In this document: in pieces, positions 7,713 through 17,326 of the stretch
How positions within the stretch are numbered: position 1 is the first letter of the stretch
Layout: each line of letters starts with the position of its first letter
Assembly: GCA_963745955.1 (NCBI GenBank)
Contig: CAVUZI010000007.1
Coordinates: 310,001-374,000, forward strand
DNA from: Bog-756 sp963745955
GTDB lineage: Bacteria > Actinomycetota > Acidimicrobiia > Acidimicrobiales > RAAP-2
Direction of reading: 5' to 3'
DNA length: 64,000 nucleotides
The notes under the pieces: model-generated
The model's input: the letters and a program-made list of their open reading frames with translations, nothing else
Databases searched by the model: none
What the model was told of the DNA's origin: nothing
Made by a program: the position numbers and the translations under genes

Positions 7713-8918
7713 ATGGCATCCGACGACCTTTGGATCCTGGGTATCCACATGACCAAGTTCGGCAAACACCCTGAGATGGACCTGGTGGACCTGGCTTCCG
7801 AGGCGGTGCTCGGCGCGCTGGCCGACGGGGGCGTCGAGATGAAGGACATGGGCGTGATCGGCGCCGGAAATCTGATGGCGGCCAATGCCGGCATCGGCCA
7901 GCAGCTGCAGAAGCAGCTGGGCCAGACGGGCATCCCGGTCTTCAACGTGGCCAACGCCTGCGCGACGGGCGCCACAGCGCTGCGGGTGGCCTGTCTGGCC
8001 GTCAAGGCGGGTGAGGCCGACATGGGTCTGGCCTTCGGGGTGGAGAAGCTGTCGGGTGCGGGGCTGCTCTCGGGCGGCAGCCGGAAAGACGACTCCGGCA
8101 CCTTCCAGCCCTCGGGCCGCTACGGCGGGGTGGCGCCGGTCGACGGACGTATCGGCACCGAGACCATGCCCGGCGTCTTCGCGCAGATCGGGATGGAGTA
8201 CGGCCATCGCTACGGCGGCACCAGCTTCGAGCTCTTCGCCAAGATCAGCGAAAAGAACCACTCCCATTCGACGCTGAACCCGCTGGCGGCCTACTCCAAG
8301 AAGATGACGCTGGAGGAGATCATGGGCGACGTCATGATCGCCTACCCCAACACACGCCCGATGTGCTCGGCCAACTGCGACGGAGCGGCCGCGGCCGTGG
8401 TGGTCAGCGGGGCGAAGCTCAAGACGCTCTCGCTGGAGCAGCAGCGACGGGCGGTGAAGATATCGGCGTCCATCCTGACCACGGATCCGTGGGAGGAGTC
8501 GTGTCAGATCCTCCCCGATGTGAACACCCTGACCCGGAATGCCGCCCAACAGGCATACGAGCAGGCCGGCGTGGGCCCGTCCGACCTCAACCTGGTCGAG
8601 CTGCACGACTGTTTCGCCACCGCCGAGCTCGTCCACTACGACAATCTGATGTTGTGCGATGTCGGAGGAGCCGTCGACTTCTTCAACTCGGGCGCCACCT
8701 GGCGGGACGGATCGACGCCTGTCAACGTCTCCGGCGGCCTCGAATCGAAGGGACATCCGATCGCCGCCACCGGGATCGCCAACGTGTGGGAGGTGGCCAC
8801 CCACCTGCGCGGGGAAGCGGGCGACCGCCAGATCGCCGGGGCCAAGGTCGGACTGACCCATGTCATCGGCCTCGGCTCCGCCTGTGGCGTGCACATCCTG
8901 GAGAAGGCCGCCGCCTGA
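7713..8918 (+). CDS. Thiolase family protein (SCP-x-like acetyl-CoA acetyltransferase)
   Basis: The 401-aa thiolase-fold enzyme has the acylated cysteine C83 in NVANACATGATAL, HDCFATAEL, the SKGHPIAATG histidine motif and a second active cysteine in GLGSACGVHIL. All four motifs are present, so it should be a functional thiolase. In pairs with DUF35 it may cleave beta-ketoacyl-CoA in lipid or sterol side-chain degradation, or act like the Ltp2 aldolases; the retained catalytic Cys favours thiolysis. The ATG at 7713 has AGGAGG at 7698-7703 with 9-nt spacing, better than TTG at 7704. It forms an operon with the DUF35 gene. Confidence 0.9.
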   Translation: MASDDLWILGIHMTKFGKHPEMDLVDLASEAVLGALADGGVEMKDMGVIGAGNLMAANAGIGQQLQKQLGQTGIPVFNVANACATGATALRVACLAVKAGEADMGLAFGVEKLSGAGLLSGGSRKDDSGTFQPSGRYGGVAPVDGRIGTETMPGVFAQIGMEYGHRYGGTSFELFAKISEKNHSHSTLNPLAAYSKKMTLEEIMGDVMIAYPNTRPMCSANCDGAAAAVVVSGAKLKTLSLEQQRRAVKISASILTTDPWEESCQILPDVNTLTRNAAQQAYEQAGVGPSDLNLVELHDCFATAELVHYDNLMLCDVGGAVDFFNSGATWRDGSTPVNVSGGLESKGHPIAATGIANVWEVATHLRGEAGDRQIAGAKVGLTHVIGLGSACGVHILEKAAA

Positions 8919-8969
8919 CGCTGCGCTCCGCCGTCCGGCCCGAGCCTGCCGTCCGGACCGAGTGCCCGT

Positions 8970-11726
8970 TCAGCTGGTGACGTGGACGTCGACCACCACG
9001 GGCGGGAGGGCCGTTCCCCCACTCGTCTCCAGGTGGATATCGAGGAGGTAGGACCCCGGAGCAGTGGCGCCGACCGTCAGGTCCTGGGTTCGCGGTGCGG
9101 ACGGGTTGCAGCCGAGCGGCTGGCCGGAGTTCCCGGTGGAGGCGGCGATGGTGAGGCTGCCACTGGACGGCGACACCGTCACTCCGCTCGGACTGCCGGT
9201 GGCGCTCCACTGCACGGCCACGCCGCCCGGAGCCGCGGGTTGGATCCCGAGCGCGAGCGTCTTGGTCTGGCCCGCGTGGATCGAGAACCCCCCGCTCGGG
9301 ACCGAGAACCCCACGGCCGGAAGCCGGCCCGACGGGAACGAGGGCGGGCTCAGTGCCGGATCCGAGCCCCACCCGGGATCGGGAGCCGACGAGAGGCCGA
9401 AGGTCAGGGTGCCACCGGTCGACGAGGATCGACGACGGCAGCCACGGCTGGTCCCAGTTCGTCGACGACGCAGACGGGGAGGAGGTTCCGGACGCACAGG
9501 TCGGTGTCGCCCGGGGCACGTCGGCTCCGGTGACGCTCAAGGTGTGGACGTACGGAGCCGAGGCCGATGCCGACGGCGCACGGATGACGATCTTCTTGCT
9601 TGTGTTGTGCAGGGTGATCGAGATGTCGGGGAACAGTGGGCTGCCCAGGGCCAGATCGGCCGAGCCCGGGGCGACCGGATACATGCCGATCGCCGCCCAG
9701 ACGTACCACGACGAGATCGCGCCCAGGTCGTCGTTGCCCGGCTCGTTGACCGGGGTGTCGGAGTAGAGGTCGTCGGCGATCTTCCGGACCACGGCCTGGG
9801 TCCGAGACGGTGCGCCGAAGTAGTCGTACTCCCACGGTGTCCACAGGCTCGGTTCGTTGCCCGCCCAGTCGAAGGGGCGGTCCCGGCCGGCATTCAACAC
9901 CGTGAAGAAGGTGTTGAGCTTCTTCGTGGCCTGGGCGTTCCCGCCCATGAGGCTGGAGAGAGCCGAAAGGTCCTGAGGCACGGCCCAGGTGTACTGGACG
10001 GCATTGCCCTCCTCGAACCCGAGCTCGCCGCCCGGTTCGAGCAGCGAGGTCTGAAAGGCGGGCCCGGCCGGGAAGGTCCCGTTCGCATTGCGTGCCTGCA
10101 CGTAGCCCGTTGCCGGGTTGAACAGGTACTGCCAGTTGTGGGCCCGCTGCATCATGCTCTCGTACAGGGATTGATCTCCCTGGGCCAGGGCGATCTGGGC
10201 GATCGAGAAGTCGTCGATGGCGTACTCGAGGGTCACCGAGCCTCCGATCGAGTAGTTGCTCGACGTGAGATCGAGTGAGGCGGCGTTCACATAGTGCTGG
10301 GCCAGGTACTGGTCGAGGTACTGCCGCTCGATCTCGAACCCGTGACCCGTCTCGTCCTGGGTCGCCCCCTTGACCATGGCCGCCAACGCCGCCGACACGT
10401 CGAAGTCACGGATGCCGAAGGCGTAGGCGGCGGCGATGATCGGGTCCGCCGAATCACCGTTCATCTGCCCGGAATCGCCGCCGACGATCGCCCATTTGGG
10501 CAGCCAGTCCCCCTGTTCGGCATCGTTGACCAGCGACTGCACCATGTCGCCGGCCTGGTACGGAGCCAGCAACGACACCAGCTCGATATCCGAGCGGTAG
10601 ATGTCCCATTCGGAGAAGTTGGCGTACTGGGTTCTGGTGGTCGATTGATGGACCATTCCGTCGGCACCGGCGTACTGGCCGTTGACATCGCTGACCACAT
10701 TGGGGAAGAGGAGTGAGTGGTAGAGCGCGGTGTAGAACGTTCGCATCTGTGCGGTCGAGCCGCCGCCGACGCGGATACCGCCCAGGATGCCGTTCCAGTC
10801 TGCCGTGGCCTGGGACTCCACATGGTCGAGCGACCAACCGGGGTCTTCCGCCGTCAGATTGGCGGCGGCGTTGGCGATGCTGACGAAGGAGATCCCCACC
10901 TTCATGAGGACGACCTGGTTGCTCTCGGTGTCGAAGGTGACGAAGGCGCCGCATGCCGTGCCCTGGCACGATGTGCTGCCCGGGCGAGACGGTCGAGCCG
11001 TTCCAGCTGCCCGGCGGAGACGAACGGTCGGTTGAAGGTGGCATCGAAGTAGAGCGTGTAGTTGGTTCCGGTCCCGCAGAACTGGCCGCTGGTCACCTGA
11101 CCGGCGATCCCGTCCTGCCCGACCAGGTGGACGCTGGAGTCGCTCACCGGATTGGCACTTCCGGCCACCTTGAAAAGCACGTTGGCCTGATGGGTGCGCG
11201 GGAAGGTGAACCGGGAGATGCCCGTCCTGGTGGTGACGGCCAGGTCCGTTCTCACCGGCGACGGGCCCAGGGTCACGCCGTATCGTCCGGGTGCGCTCTG
11301 CTCGCGTGGAATGCGAGAACGAGGCGGTGTCCGCTCGGGAGCGGAGCCGATGGGTCCCACCGTCGGAAGGATGGGCACGTCACCGTAGGCGGCACAGCCG
11401 GTGCCACTCAGATGGGTCAGGCTGAACCCGGAGATGTGGGAGTCCGAATAGGAGTAGCCACCGCCCGCTCCGGCACGGTTGGGCGTGGTGTCCGGACTCC
11501 ACTGGATCATCCCGAAGGGCAGGTCCGCACCGGGGAATTCGCCGATCGCTCCGGGGCTGATGGACCCCACTCCGGTGCCGTCGATCGGATCGACCAGGCT
11601 TGCCGGGTCACTCACCAGAGCTGTCGTCCGAGGGGATGCCGACGTGGTGGCCGGGCTCCCGCACCCGCTCAGGGTCAGGCACACGAGGCCCACCGCCAGA
11701 ACGGCTCCGAGCGCCTTCCGTCTCAT
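8970..11726 (-). CDS. GH92 alpha-mannosidase lipoprotein with NEW3 domain (three frameshifts)
   Basis: Reassembled, this is a 917-aa exported lipoprotein (MRRKALGAVLAVGLVCL, lipobox LSGCGS). The GH92 N-terminal domain starts near DPIDGTGVGSISPGAIGEFP. The catalytic (alpha/alpha)6 domain includes WDIYRSD and GNDDLGAISSWYVWAA. A C-terminal NEW3-type beta domain follows (HAGQTKTLALGI to VVVDVHVTS). GH92 enzymes are Ca2+-dependent inverting exo-alpha-mannosidases. The frame breaks at 11010-11012 and 10979-10981 (GGG read where GG restores the frame in GGCAGC) and at 9417-9418 (one extra C on the coding strand after SSILVD). Conserved sequence continues across each break, so these look like indel errors. 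It probably trims mannan or mannosylated glycans at the surface. Confidence 0.85.
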
Positions 11727-11951
11727 CGGGGTACACCCACGGGGATGACGGTAGTGGAGCCGGGGACCGCGGTGCCGGGATCCGGCCGGTCGCCGGCCCG
11801 CCCCGGTGATCCGGGTCGTGACTGCCGGGGGTGAGCCCCGGGGCCCGGGCGGGCAGCGCAGTGAGTTCTCGGATTCTCGTTGAACAGGTGGGTTCCTCCG
11901 GGCGTATTCACTGCTATCGGGGGGTCTACGAGCCAACGGAGATATGAGCCA

Positions 11952-13148
11952 ATGAGACATCTACCAACCTGGATCCAGACCGGCGCGCCCTCTGCGACCA
12001 GCCGCCGGCACCGACTCCTGGCCACGGCCGCCGTCGCCGGCTGCCTGAGCGTCACCGGCGCCCTCGCCCTGCCCGTGGTGGCCGGGGCCATGCCGCACCC
12101 CATGCCGCCCCCCTCCTTCCTCTCGCACTTCTCCACTGTCACCAACGTGGCGTCGACCGTCCCGGCCAACGGGGATGTGAATCCCTATGGCATCACGGTG
12201 GTCCCCCAGTCGGTGGGCAAACTGGTCTCGGGCGACACCCTGGTGAGCAACTTCAACAACTCCGCCAATCTGCAGGGAACCGGCACCACCATCGTGCAGG
12301 TCTCCCCCTGGGGTTCGGTGACCACCTTCGCCGAACTCAGCGGTCCGCTGCCGGGCGCCTGCCCCGGGGGTGTCGGACTCACCACCGCGCTCACCACACT
12401 CCCGGGTGGCTGGGTCGTGGTGGGAAGCCTGCCCACCACCGACGGGATGTCGGACACAGCCCAGCAGGGGTGCCTGATCGTGCTCAACAGTCAGGGGACG
12501 CCGGTCGAGACCTGGTCCGGTAGCGACATCAACGGCCCCTGGGACCTGACCGCCGTGAGCGGGTTCGGCTGGGCCCAGATCTTCGTCTCCAATGTCCTGA
12601 ACGGCACGGTGGCCAACAGTCCGAACACGGTCGATCAGGGCACAGTGGTCCGGCTCAGCGTCCGGCTGAACCCGTGCCGGCCTCCGGCATTGGTCGGCTC
12701 GACAGTGGTGGCCAACGGGTTCGCCGAACGCACCGACCCGAATGCGCTGGTCGTCGGTCCAACCGGGCTGGCCCTCGGGGATCAGGGTCAGCTGTATGTG
12801 GCCGACACCGTGAACAGCCGGATCGCCGTCGTTCCCTCCGCGCTCTGGCGCTCGACGCCGGTGGGCGGTGGGGGCTTCACCCTCACCTCGGGCGGCTCCC
12901 TCAACGGCCCGCTCGGGATGGTGTTGGCACCCAACGGTGACGTTCTCAGCGCCAACGGAGGAGACGGCAACATCGTCGAGACCACGCCGTTCGGGCACCA
13001 GATCGCGACCGTCCAGATCGACCCGGCCGGAGCCGGTGGGGACCTGTTCGGGATCACCATCGCTCCCTACGGTCGAGGCGTGCTGTTCGTCGATGACGGT
13101 GACAACACACTCAAGCTGTTCGGGCCAGGGCACTCACATCATCACTGA
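11952..13148 (+). CDS. Secreted NHL/SMP30-like beta-propeller protein
   Basis: The 398-aa protein begins with a long twin-basic signal region (TSRRHRLLATAAVAGCL, cleavage near VVAGA). The mature part contains repeated propeller-like strings: NPYGITVVP, GPTGLALGDQGQLYVADTVN, GPLGMVLAPNGDVLSANGGD and LFGITIAPYGRGVLFVDDGD. This is the pattern of NHL-type or TIGR03118-like secreted proteins. No catalytic residues are recognisable. The His-rich C-terminus (HSHHH) may bind metal. The ATG at 11952 has CGGAGA 9 nt upstream; a TTG at 11880 is less likely. A strong hairpin follows the stop. It is divergent from the GH92 gene. Confidence 0.75.
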   Translation: MRHLPTWIQTGAPSATSRRHRLLATAAVAGCLSVTGALALPVVAGAMPHPMPPPSFLSHFSTVTNVASTVPANGDVNPYGITVVPQSVGKLVSGDTLVSNFNNSANLQGTGTTIVQVSPWGSVTTFAELSGPLPGACPGGVGLTTALTTLPGGWVVVGSLPTTDGMSDTAQQGCLIVLNSQGTPVETWSGSDINGPWDLTAVSGFGWAQIFVSNVLNGTVANSPNTVDQGTVVRLSVRLNPCRPPALVGSTVVANGFAERTDPNALVVGPTGLALGDQGQLYVADTVNSRIAVVPSALWRSTPVGGGGFTLTSGGSLNGPLGMVLAPNGDVLSANGGDGNIVETTPFGHQIATVQIDPAGAGGDLFGITIAPYGRGVLFVDDGDNTLKLFGPGHSHHH

Positions 13149-13163
13149 CCAGTGACACCCCCC

Positions 13164-13207
13164 ACCATGCAGGAGAGGCGTCCTCCCGCCGTCCTCTCCT
13201 GCATGGT
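13164..13207 (+). terminator. Strong hairpin after NHL-like gene
   Basis: A perfect 15-bp stem (ACCATGCAGGAGAGG at 13164-13178 with its complement at 13193-13207) and a 14-nt loop lie 15 bp after the stop. It has no U-tract, but its strength and position support transcription termination. Confidence 0.8.
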
Positions 13208-13374
13208 GCCGAGGGGCCACCGCCGGAGCATCCGCACCGGTCGGACCCGGTGGACACCGCACTGCACCACGGGTGCAGCCGCGTAAGACCGCACAGCATC
13301 AGCCGACGCGCACCCGGATAGGCGGACGCGTTACTCTGACCCAGGGAGCACGTTCGCTCGGGACCATCAGGGGG

Positions 13375-14740
13375 ATGCACGTGAACGATCCGGCCACAGG
13401 CGCGTCCGGCCCGGTGCGCACCGCGTCCCGCCGGTCGGTGGGAGTGGCCGTCGCTGCCGTGTTCCTGATGGGCGCGGCCCTCACCTCCTGTTCGGGCAAC
13501 AGCCCCGGCCCGGCGGTACAGGCCACCCCGCCTTCGAGTTCCCCGTCGACCCACACGGCGCCGTCGACCGCCATCAAGGTGGGCGTGATCGCCACCCGGA
13601 CCGGGGTCGGTGCCGGCGACTTCGCCACCTTCATTCCCGGGATGCAGGCCTACTTCGACATGGTGGACAAACAGGGCGGCATCAACGGCCGGAAGCTCGT
13701 CCTGGCCGACAATCTCGATGACGGCGGAGATCCCGACCACCTTCACCCAGCTGGCCCACACCCTCATCGAGCAGGACGGCGACTTCGCCGCCTTCATCTC
13801 CACCTTCTGGTTCACACCGAACCTCTTCGCCGAGACGAAGATCCCGACCTACGGCTACAACGTGAGCGGCAATTGGGCCGGCCCCGACAATCTCTTCGCT
13901 GCCGGTGGCTCGATCCAGGACTACCACGCCCTCGCTGCTCCCGTCGCCTACCTGGTGAAGAAGTCCCACGCCACATCGGTCGCCCTCATCAGCTACGGGC
14001 AGGGGATCCCCGGTTCGTACCCTGCCTGCACCACCACTGCCTCAGATCTGGCCAAGGGCGGGATCAACGTGAGCTACGCCGACTTCGACGCCTCGCTCGG
14101 AGGGAGCTTCACCTCGGCCGTGCAGCAGATGGTGCAGCACGGTTCGAACTTCCTGGTCAGTTGCATCGAGGGCTCCGACGACGTCACGCTGGCCCGCGCC
14201 ATCCAGCAGTACGGCCTCAAGATCCACCAATTGTGGCTGAACGGCTACGACCAGTCCCTGCTCGACCAGTACAAATCGCTCATGCAGGGCGTCTACGTGG
14301 ACGCCAACGGATTCGTCCCCTTCGCCGCCGCCGCCGACTTCCCCGGGGACTACCCGGGCCTGGAGCGTTACCTGTCGGCCATGAGGACCTACGAGCCCCA
14401 GCACGTGACCGACCAGCTCTCCATGCAGGGGTGGCAGTCGGCCGCCCTCCTGGCCGCCGGGATCAAAGCCGCCGGCAACGATGTGACCCAGCAGAACGTC
14501 ATCGCCCAGACCAACCGCATCACCGACTTCACCTCAGGCGGCATCACCGAGATCGTCAACTGGGTACACGCCCACACCACGCAGACATTTCCCGTCTGCC
14601 CCTCGTTCGTGCAGGTCCAGGGGAGCAATTTCGTTCCCGTGGTCAGACAGGGTCACCAGGTATTCATCTGCTTCGGCCGACACGTGAACCTGTTGAGCCC
14701 GGTGCCGGTGGCGGCTCCGCCCGGTACGCCGGGAGGCTGA
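13375..14740 (+). CDS. LivK-type ABC solute-binding lipoprotein (frameshifted)
   Basis: Corrected length is 454 aa. The signal sequence ends in the lipobox LTSCSG, so it is membrane-anchored outside the cell. The type-I periplasmic-binding fold begins AIKVGVIATRTG and includes PGMQAYFDMVDKQGGINGRK, typical of branched-chain amino acid/amide receptors. One extra base near 13735 (CCCGACC) breaks the frame after NLDDGGDP; the protein resumes as TTFTQLAHTLIEQDGDF and runs to 14740. No permease or ATPase gene is nearby, so it is an orphan receptor. ATG at 13375 is preceded by AGGGGG at close spacing; GTG at 13381 is an alternative. Ligand unknown. Confidence 0.8.
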
Positions 14741-14774
14741 GCCGGCTCACGACGGCTGCACGGCCGGCGCCGCC

Positions 14775-16259
14775 CTAGATGCCGATGTCGGCCTTGATCC
14801 GCCCATCGGCGACGGCGCGCTCGAGCGCTGCGTAGTCGCGCTCGGTCGTGTCCGCGTAGGCGGAGGAGAATTCGGTGACGGCCGCATCGAATGCCTCGGA
14901 CTTCCCCAGATAGGCGGCGATGGCGATGCGGTCGCCCGACCGGGCGTGGGCCCGGGCGAGGGTCCAGCCGCACATCCTTCCCCACAGATCCATTCCGGCT
15001 GGGGTCATCCCGTTGACCTCCACCGATCCCTTCCAGTCGCGGAGCTGCCTGAAGTAGTAGTCACGCTCCGCTCCGTCCCACGAGAAGCGCTCCCAGCCGA
15101 GGAAGATGTCGCTGGCCGCCTGCACCAGGCGCTGGCCGATGACGACCCGCTGCCCGTGGTTGGAGAACTTCGTCTTGGTGGTGAACCGCTCGAGCACCGA
15201 CGGCTGCGCCTCCTTGATCTGGAGGAAGAGCGGTGCACCGTCTTCGCGGGCCAGGAAGAGGGCGATCCAGGCATCGGTGCCGACGCTCCCGACCCCGACG
15301 ACCTTCCGCGCCAGGTGGGCGAGCTCGTACTGCTCGAGAAGATGCCTGCGGTCCGGTTGCAACGTGCGGCGATAGGCCCGGACGATGTTGGCCAGCGCCT
15401 CGGCGGCGGCTTCGGGATCCATGCCGGCGACGAACTCCTCCACCGGGACGATCAGGGGCGGGTCGTGGATGATCCTCGTCTCGCCGCCGCTCACATGGCA
15501 CAGCTTGTCGAATGCCTGATGGCTGTCGTGGGCCCGAGCCTTGGTGATGGCATTCCAGACGCTCGGCGTCCGCTTGCGGTTCAACAGTGCACTGAACCGG
15601 GGCAGGATCTCCTCGACATCGAGATGGGCGTACCACACCGACATCATCGGTACCATCGCCAGCTCGCGCATCGTCTCCCGGTACGACCGGACGGCACCCT
15701 GCACGATGCGGGTGCGCATCTTCTTCGAGACCTCGTTCTCGCGGGCGGCGATCTCGAGGCTCGCGGCCAGCCTCTTCACGTCCCACTCCCACGGACCCGG
15801 GGCGGTCTCGTCGAAGTCATTGACATCGAAGAAAAGATGCCGTTCCGGTGAACCGAAGACACCGAAATTGGACATGTGGGCGTCACCGCAGAGCTGTGCA
15901 TCGAATCCTGAGGTCGGCGTCGTGGCCAGATCCTCGGTCATCGGAAGGGCTGCCCCCCGATAGTAGGAAAATGGCGAGACCAACATGCGGCCGTAGCGAA
16001 TGGGGACAAGCTCTTCTATCCGCGACTCCGCCTGACGTTCGAGCAACTCGATGGGATCGGTCCGATCCGCGGGTGGGTCCCACTCGGCGTGCCTGGCCAG
16101 CGGGACGTCGAGGCGCGCCTTCTTCCCCTGCCTGGCCCGGTCCTGTGAAGAGAACCTCCTGGTCTCTTTCTTGGCGCGGGACTCGCGCCCGTCGATCGAT
16201 GCCGTCACCCTCACCGCGGCACCGGAGCTGGCTCCCTGACCCTTCGCGTCCTGTTTCAC
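14775..16259 (-). CDS. DUF2252 family protein (kinase-like fold)
   Basis: The 494-aa protein is a clear DUF2252 member: RYGRMLVSPFSYYRGAA, the phosphotransferase-like CGDAHMSNFG loop, and FDVNDFDETAPGPWEWDVKR. These resemble the catalytic and metal-binding loops of aminoglycoside-phosphotransferase-like kinases, but the biological substrate is unknown. GTG at 16259 is chosen because GGGAG lies 7 nt upstream; the first 50 residues are Lys/Arg/Ser-rich and probably disordered. The C-terminus ends at DGRIKADIGI. It is convergent with the solute-binding gene and lies downstream of a membrane protein gene on the same strand. Confidence 0.85.
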   Translation of the reverse strand: MKQDAKGQGASSGAAVRVTASIDGRESRAKKETRRFSSQDRARQGKKARLDVPLARHAEWDPPADRTDPIELLERQAESRIEELVPIRYGRMLVSPFSYYRGAALPMTEDLATTPTSGFDAQLCGDAHMSNFGVFGSPERHLFFDVNDFDETAPGPWEWDVKRLAASLEIAARENEVSKKMRTRIVQGAVRSYRETMRELAMVPMMSVWYAHLDVEEILPRFSALLNRKRTPSVWNAITKARAHDSHQAFDKLCHVSGGETRIIHDPPLIVPVEEFVAGMDPEAAAEALANIVRAYRRTLQPDRRHLLEQYELAHLARKVVGVGSVGTDAWIALFLAREDGAPLFLQIKEAQPSVLERFTTKTKFSNHGQRVVIGQRLVQAASDIFLGWERFSWDGAERDYYFRQLRDWKGSVEVNGMTPAGMDLWGRMCGWTLARAHARSGDRIAIAAYLGKSEAFDAAVTEFSSAYADTTERDYAALERAVADGRIKADIGI

Positions 16260-16414
16260 CTTGGTGCTCCCTGCCTTCCGCTTGCCCCTCGTCGGAGCTC
16301 TGGCCCAGCGACCAGAGCACGCCACGGCGGGACCCTCGAATCTATAGCTCGCGGCGACCGTTGACGAACGGGAACGAACGGGAACGGCCGACGACCCCCG
16401 GGGACGGATCCGGG

Positions 16415-17125
16415 CTATTTGAGAATGTTGACGGCGCGGGCGACCACCAGAATGGCCACCAGCAGCGAGATGGACTCTTCCAACATCATCATGAGCTTGG
16501 CCCACGGCTTGACCGCAGAGACGTCGGTAGGGCTGAAGGCGGTCGCCGCCGTGAAGGACAGATGGAAATAGTCGACGAACTTCGGATACCAGTCCGCTTC
16601 GACGAAGCGCGGGTTGATCATCTCCGGAAAGATGAACGCCGGGTTGGCGGTCGTGCCGCGGGCCCGGGCCGCCGCCCCACCCCGATCGACCTGCCAGTAC
16701 CACAGACCGAAGGCGATCACGTTGGACACCCAGATCGCCCCTCCTGCGATCAGCAGTTTGTTGGCGTCCTCGGTGAATGGCTTGGTGCTGAGAATGCTGG
16801 CCACCAGCCGGCCGGCCTCGAGGGCGTTGTCCGCCGAGATCAGGGCGATGAGCCCGATGGTCATGGCTCGGAGCCACCGGGTCTGCCGGTCGATCCGGCC
16901 GGGGTCGCCGATGATGAGGACGAGGAGCAGGACGGTCACGACCACCAGGTACCACCAACGGGCGTCGCCCAGAAGCTCGGGGGGCAGGGACCGCAACTCG
17001 GTGGGCAGAACGCCGTGGAGCGCGCCGGCGGTGAGCACCGCCAACGCCATCGGCCAGCGCGGCTCACCGATATCGCCGTGTCTCGGCCGGGTGGCTCCAG
17101 GAACGTCTTCCACCGAATCCGTCAT
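16415..17125 (-). CDS. Integral membrane protein, DUF1345-like
   Basis: The 236-aa protein has five or six predicted membrane helices (AVLTAGALHGVLP, WWYLVVVTVLLLVLII, AMTIGLIALIS, GGAIWVSNVIAFGLWYW and a pair at the end). The C-terminal YFHLSFTAATAFSPTDVSA followed by a hydrophobic helix resembles DUF1345 proteins and, loosely, the pore region of ion channels. Function is unknown; channel activity would be speculation. ATG at 17125 (MTDSVEDV) follows a GGAACATGC-poor region without a good ribosome-binding site. It probably precedes the DUF2252 gene in the same transcript, 155 bp upstream. Confidence 0.7.
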   Translation of the reverse strand: MTDSVEDVPGATRPRHGDIGEPRWPMALAVLTAGALHGVLPTELRSLPPELLGDARWWYLVVVTVLLLVLIIGDPGRIDRQTRWLRAMTIGLIALISADNALEAGRLVASILSTKPFTEDANKLLIAGGAIWVSNVIAFGLWYWQVDRGGAAARARGTTANPAFIFPEMINPRFVEADWYPKFVDYFHLSFTAATAFSPTDVSAVKPWAKLMMMLEESISLLVAILVVARAVNILK

Positions 17126-17162
17126 GCAGGCGACCCCGGTTCGAGGGGGACGCCCCATGCAG

Positions 17163-17193
17163 GCGACCCCGGCAAATGGATCACCGGGGTCGC
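17163..17193 (-). terminator. Candidate hairpin between two minus-strand genes
   Basis: A 10-bp stem (GCGACCCCGG at 17163-17172 with 17184-17193) and an 11-nt loop lie 134 bp beyond the stop of the GYW-repeat gene and 38 bp before the membrane-protein start. The left arm lies in a 16-bp direct repeat (ATGCAGGCGACCCCGG at about 17124 and 17158). Confidence 0.45.
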
Positions 17194-17326
17194 GATGGTG
17201 GTGAGCTTCGACTCTGATCTCATCGTTCTGGCTCTCATGGTCGATCTGCCTCGGCGCGGCATGGTGGTCCGTCCGGGGTGGAACCAGTATGGAACACCGC
17301 GGCCGATGCCCGGCTCGTTCCCCTCC

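Noticed and set aside
9064..10278. 404-codon plus-strand frame opposite the GH92 gene
   Set aside because: The sequence is Arg/Gly-rich with no family features, while the minus strand carries GH92 motifs through all three frame breaks.
13375..14740. Complete ABC importer locus
   Set aside because: Only the solute-binding lipoprotein is present; no permease or ATPase gene is adjacent.
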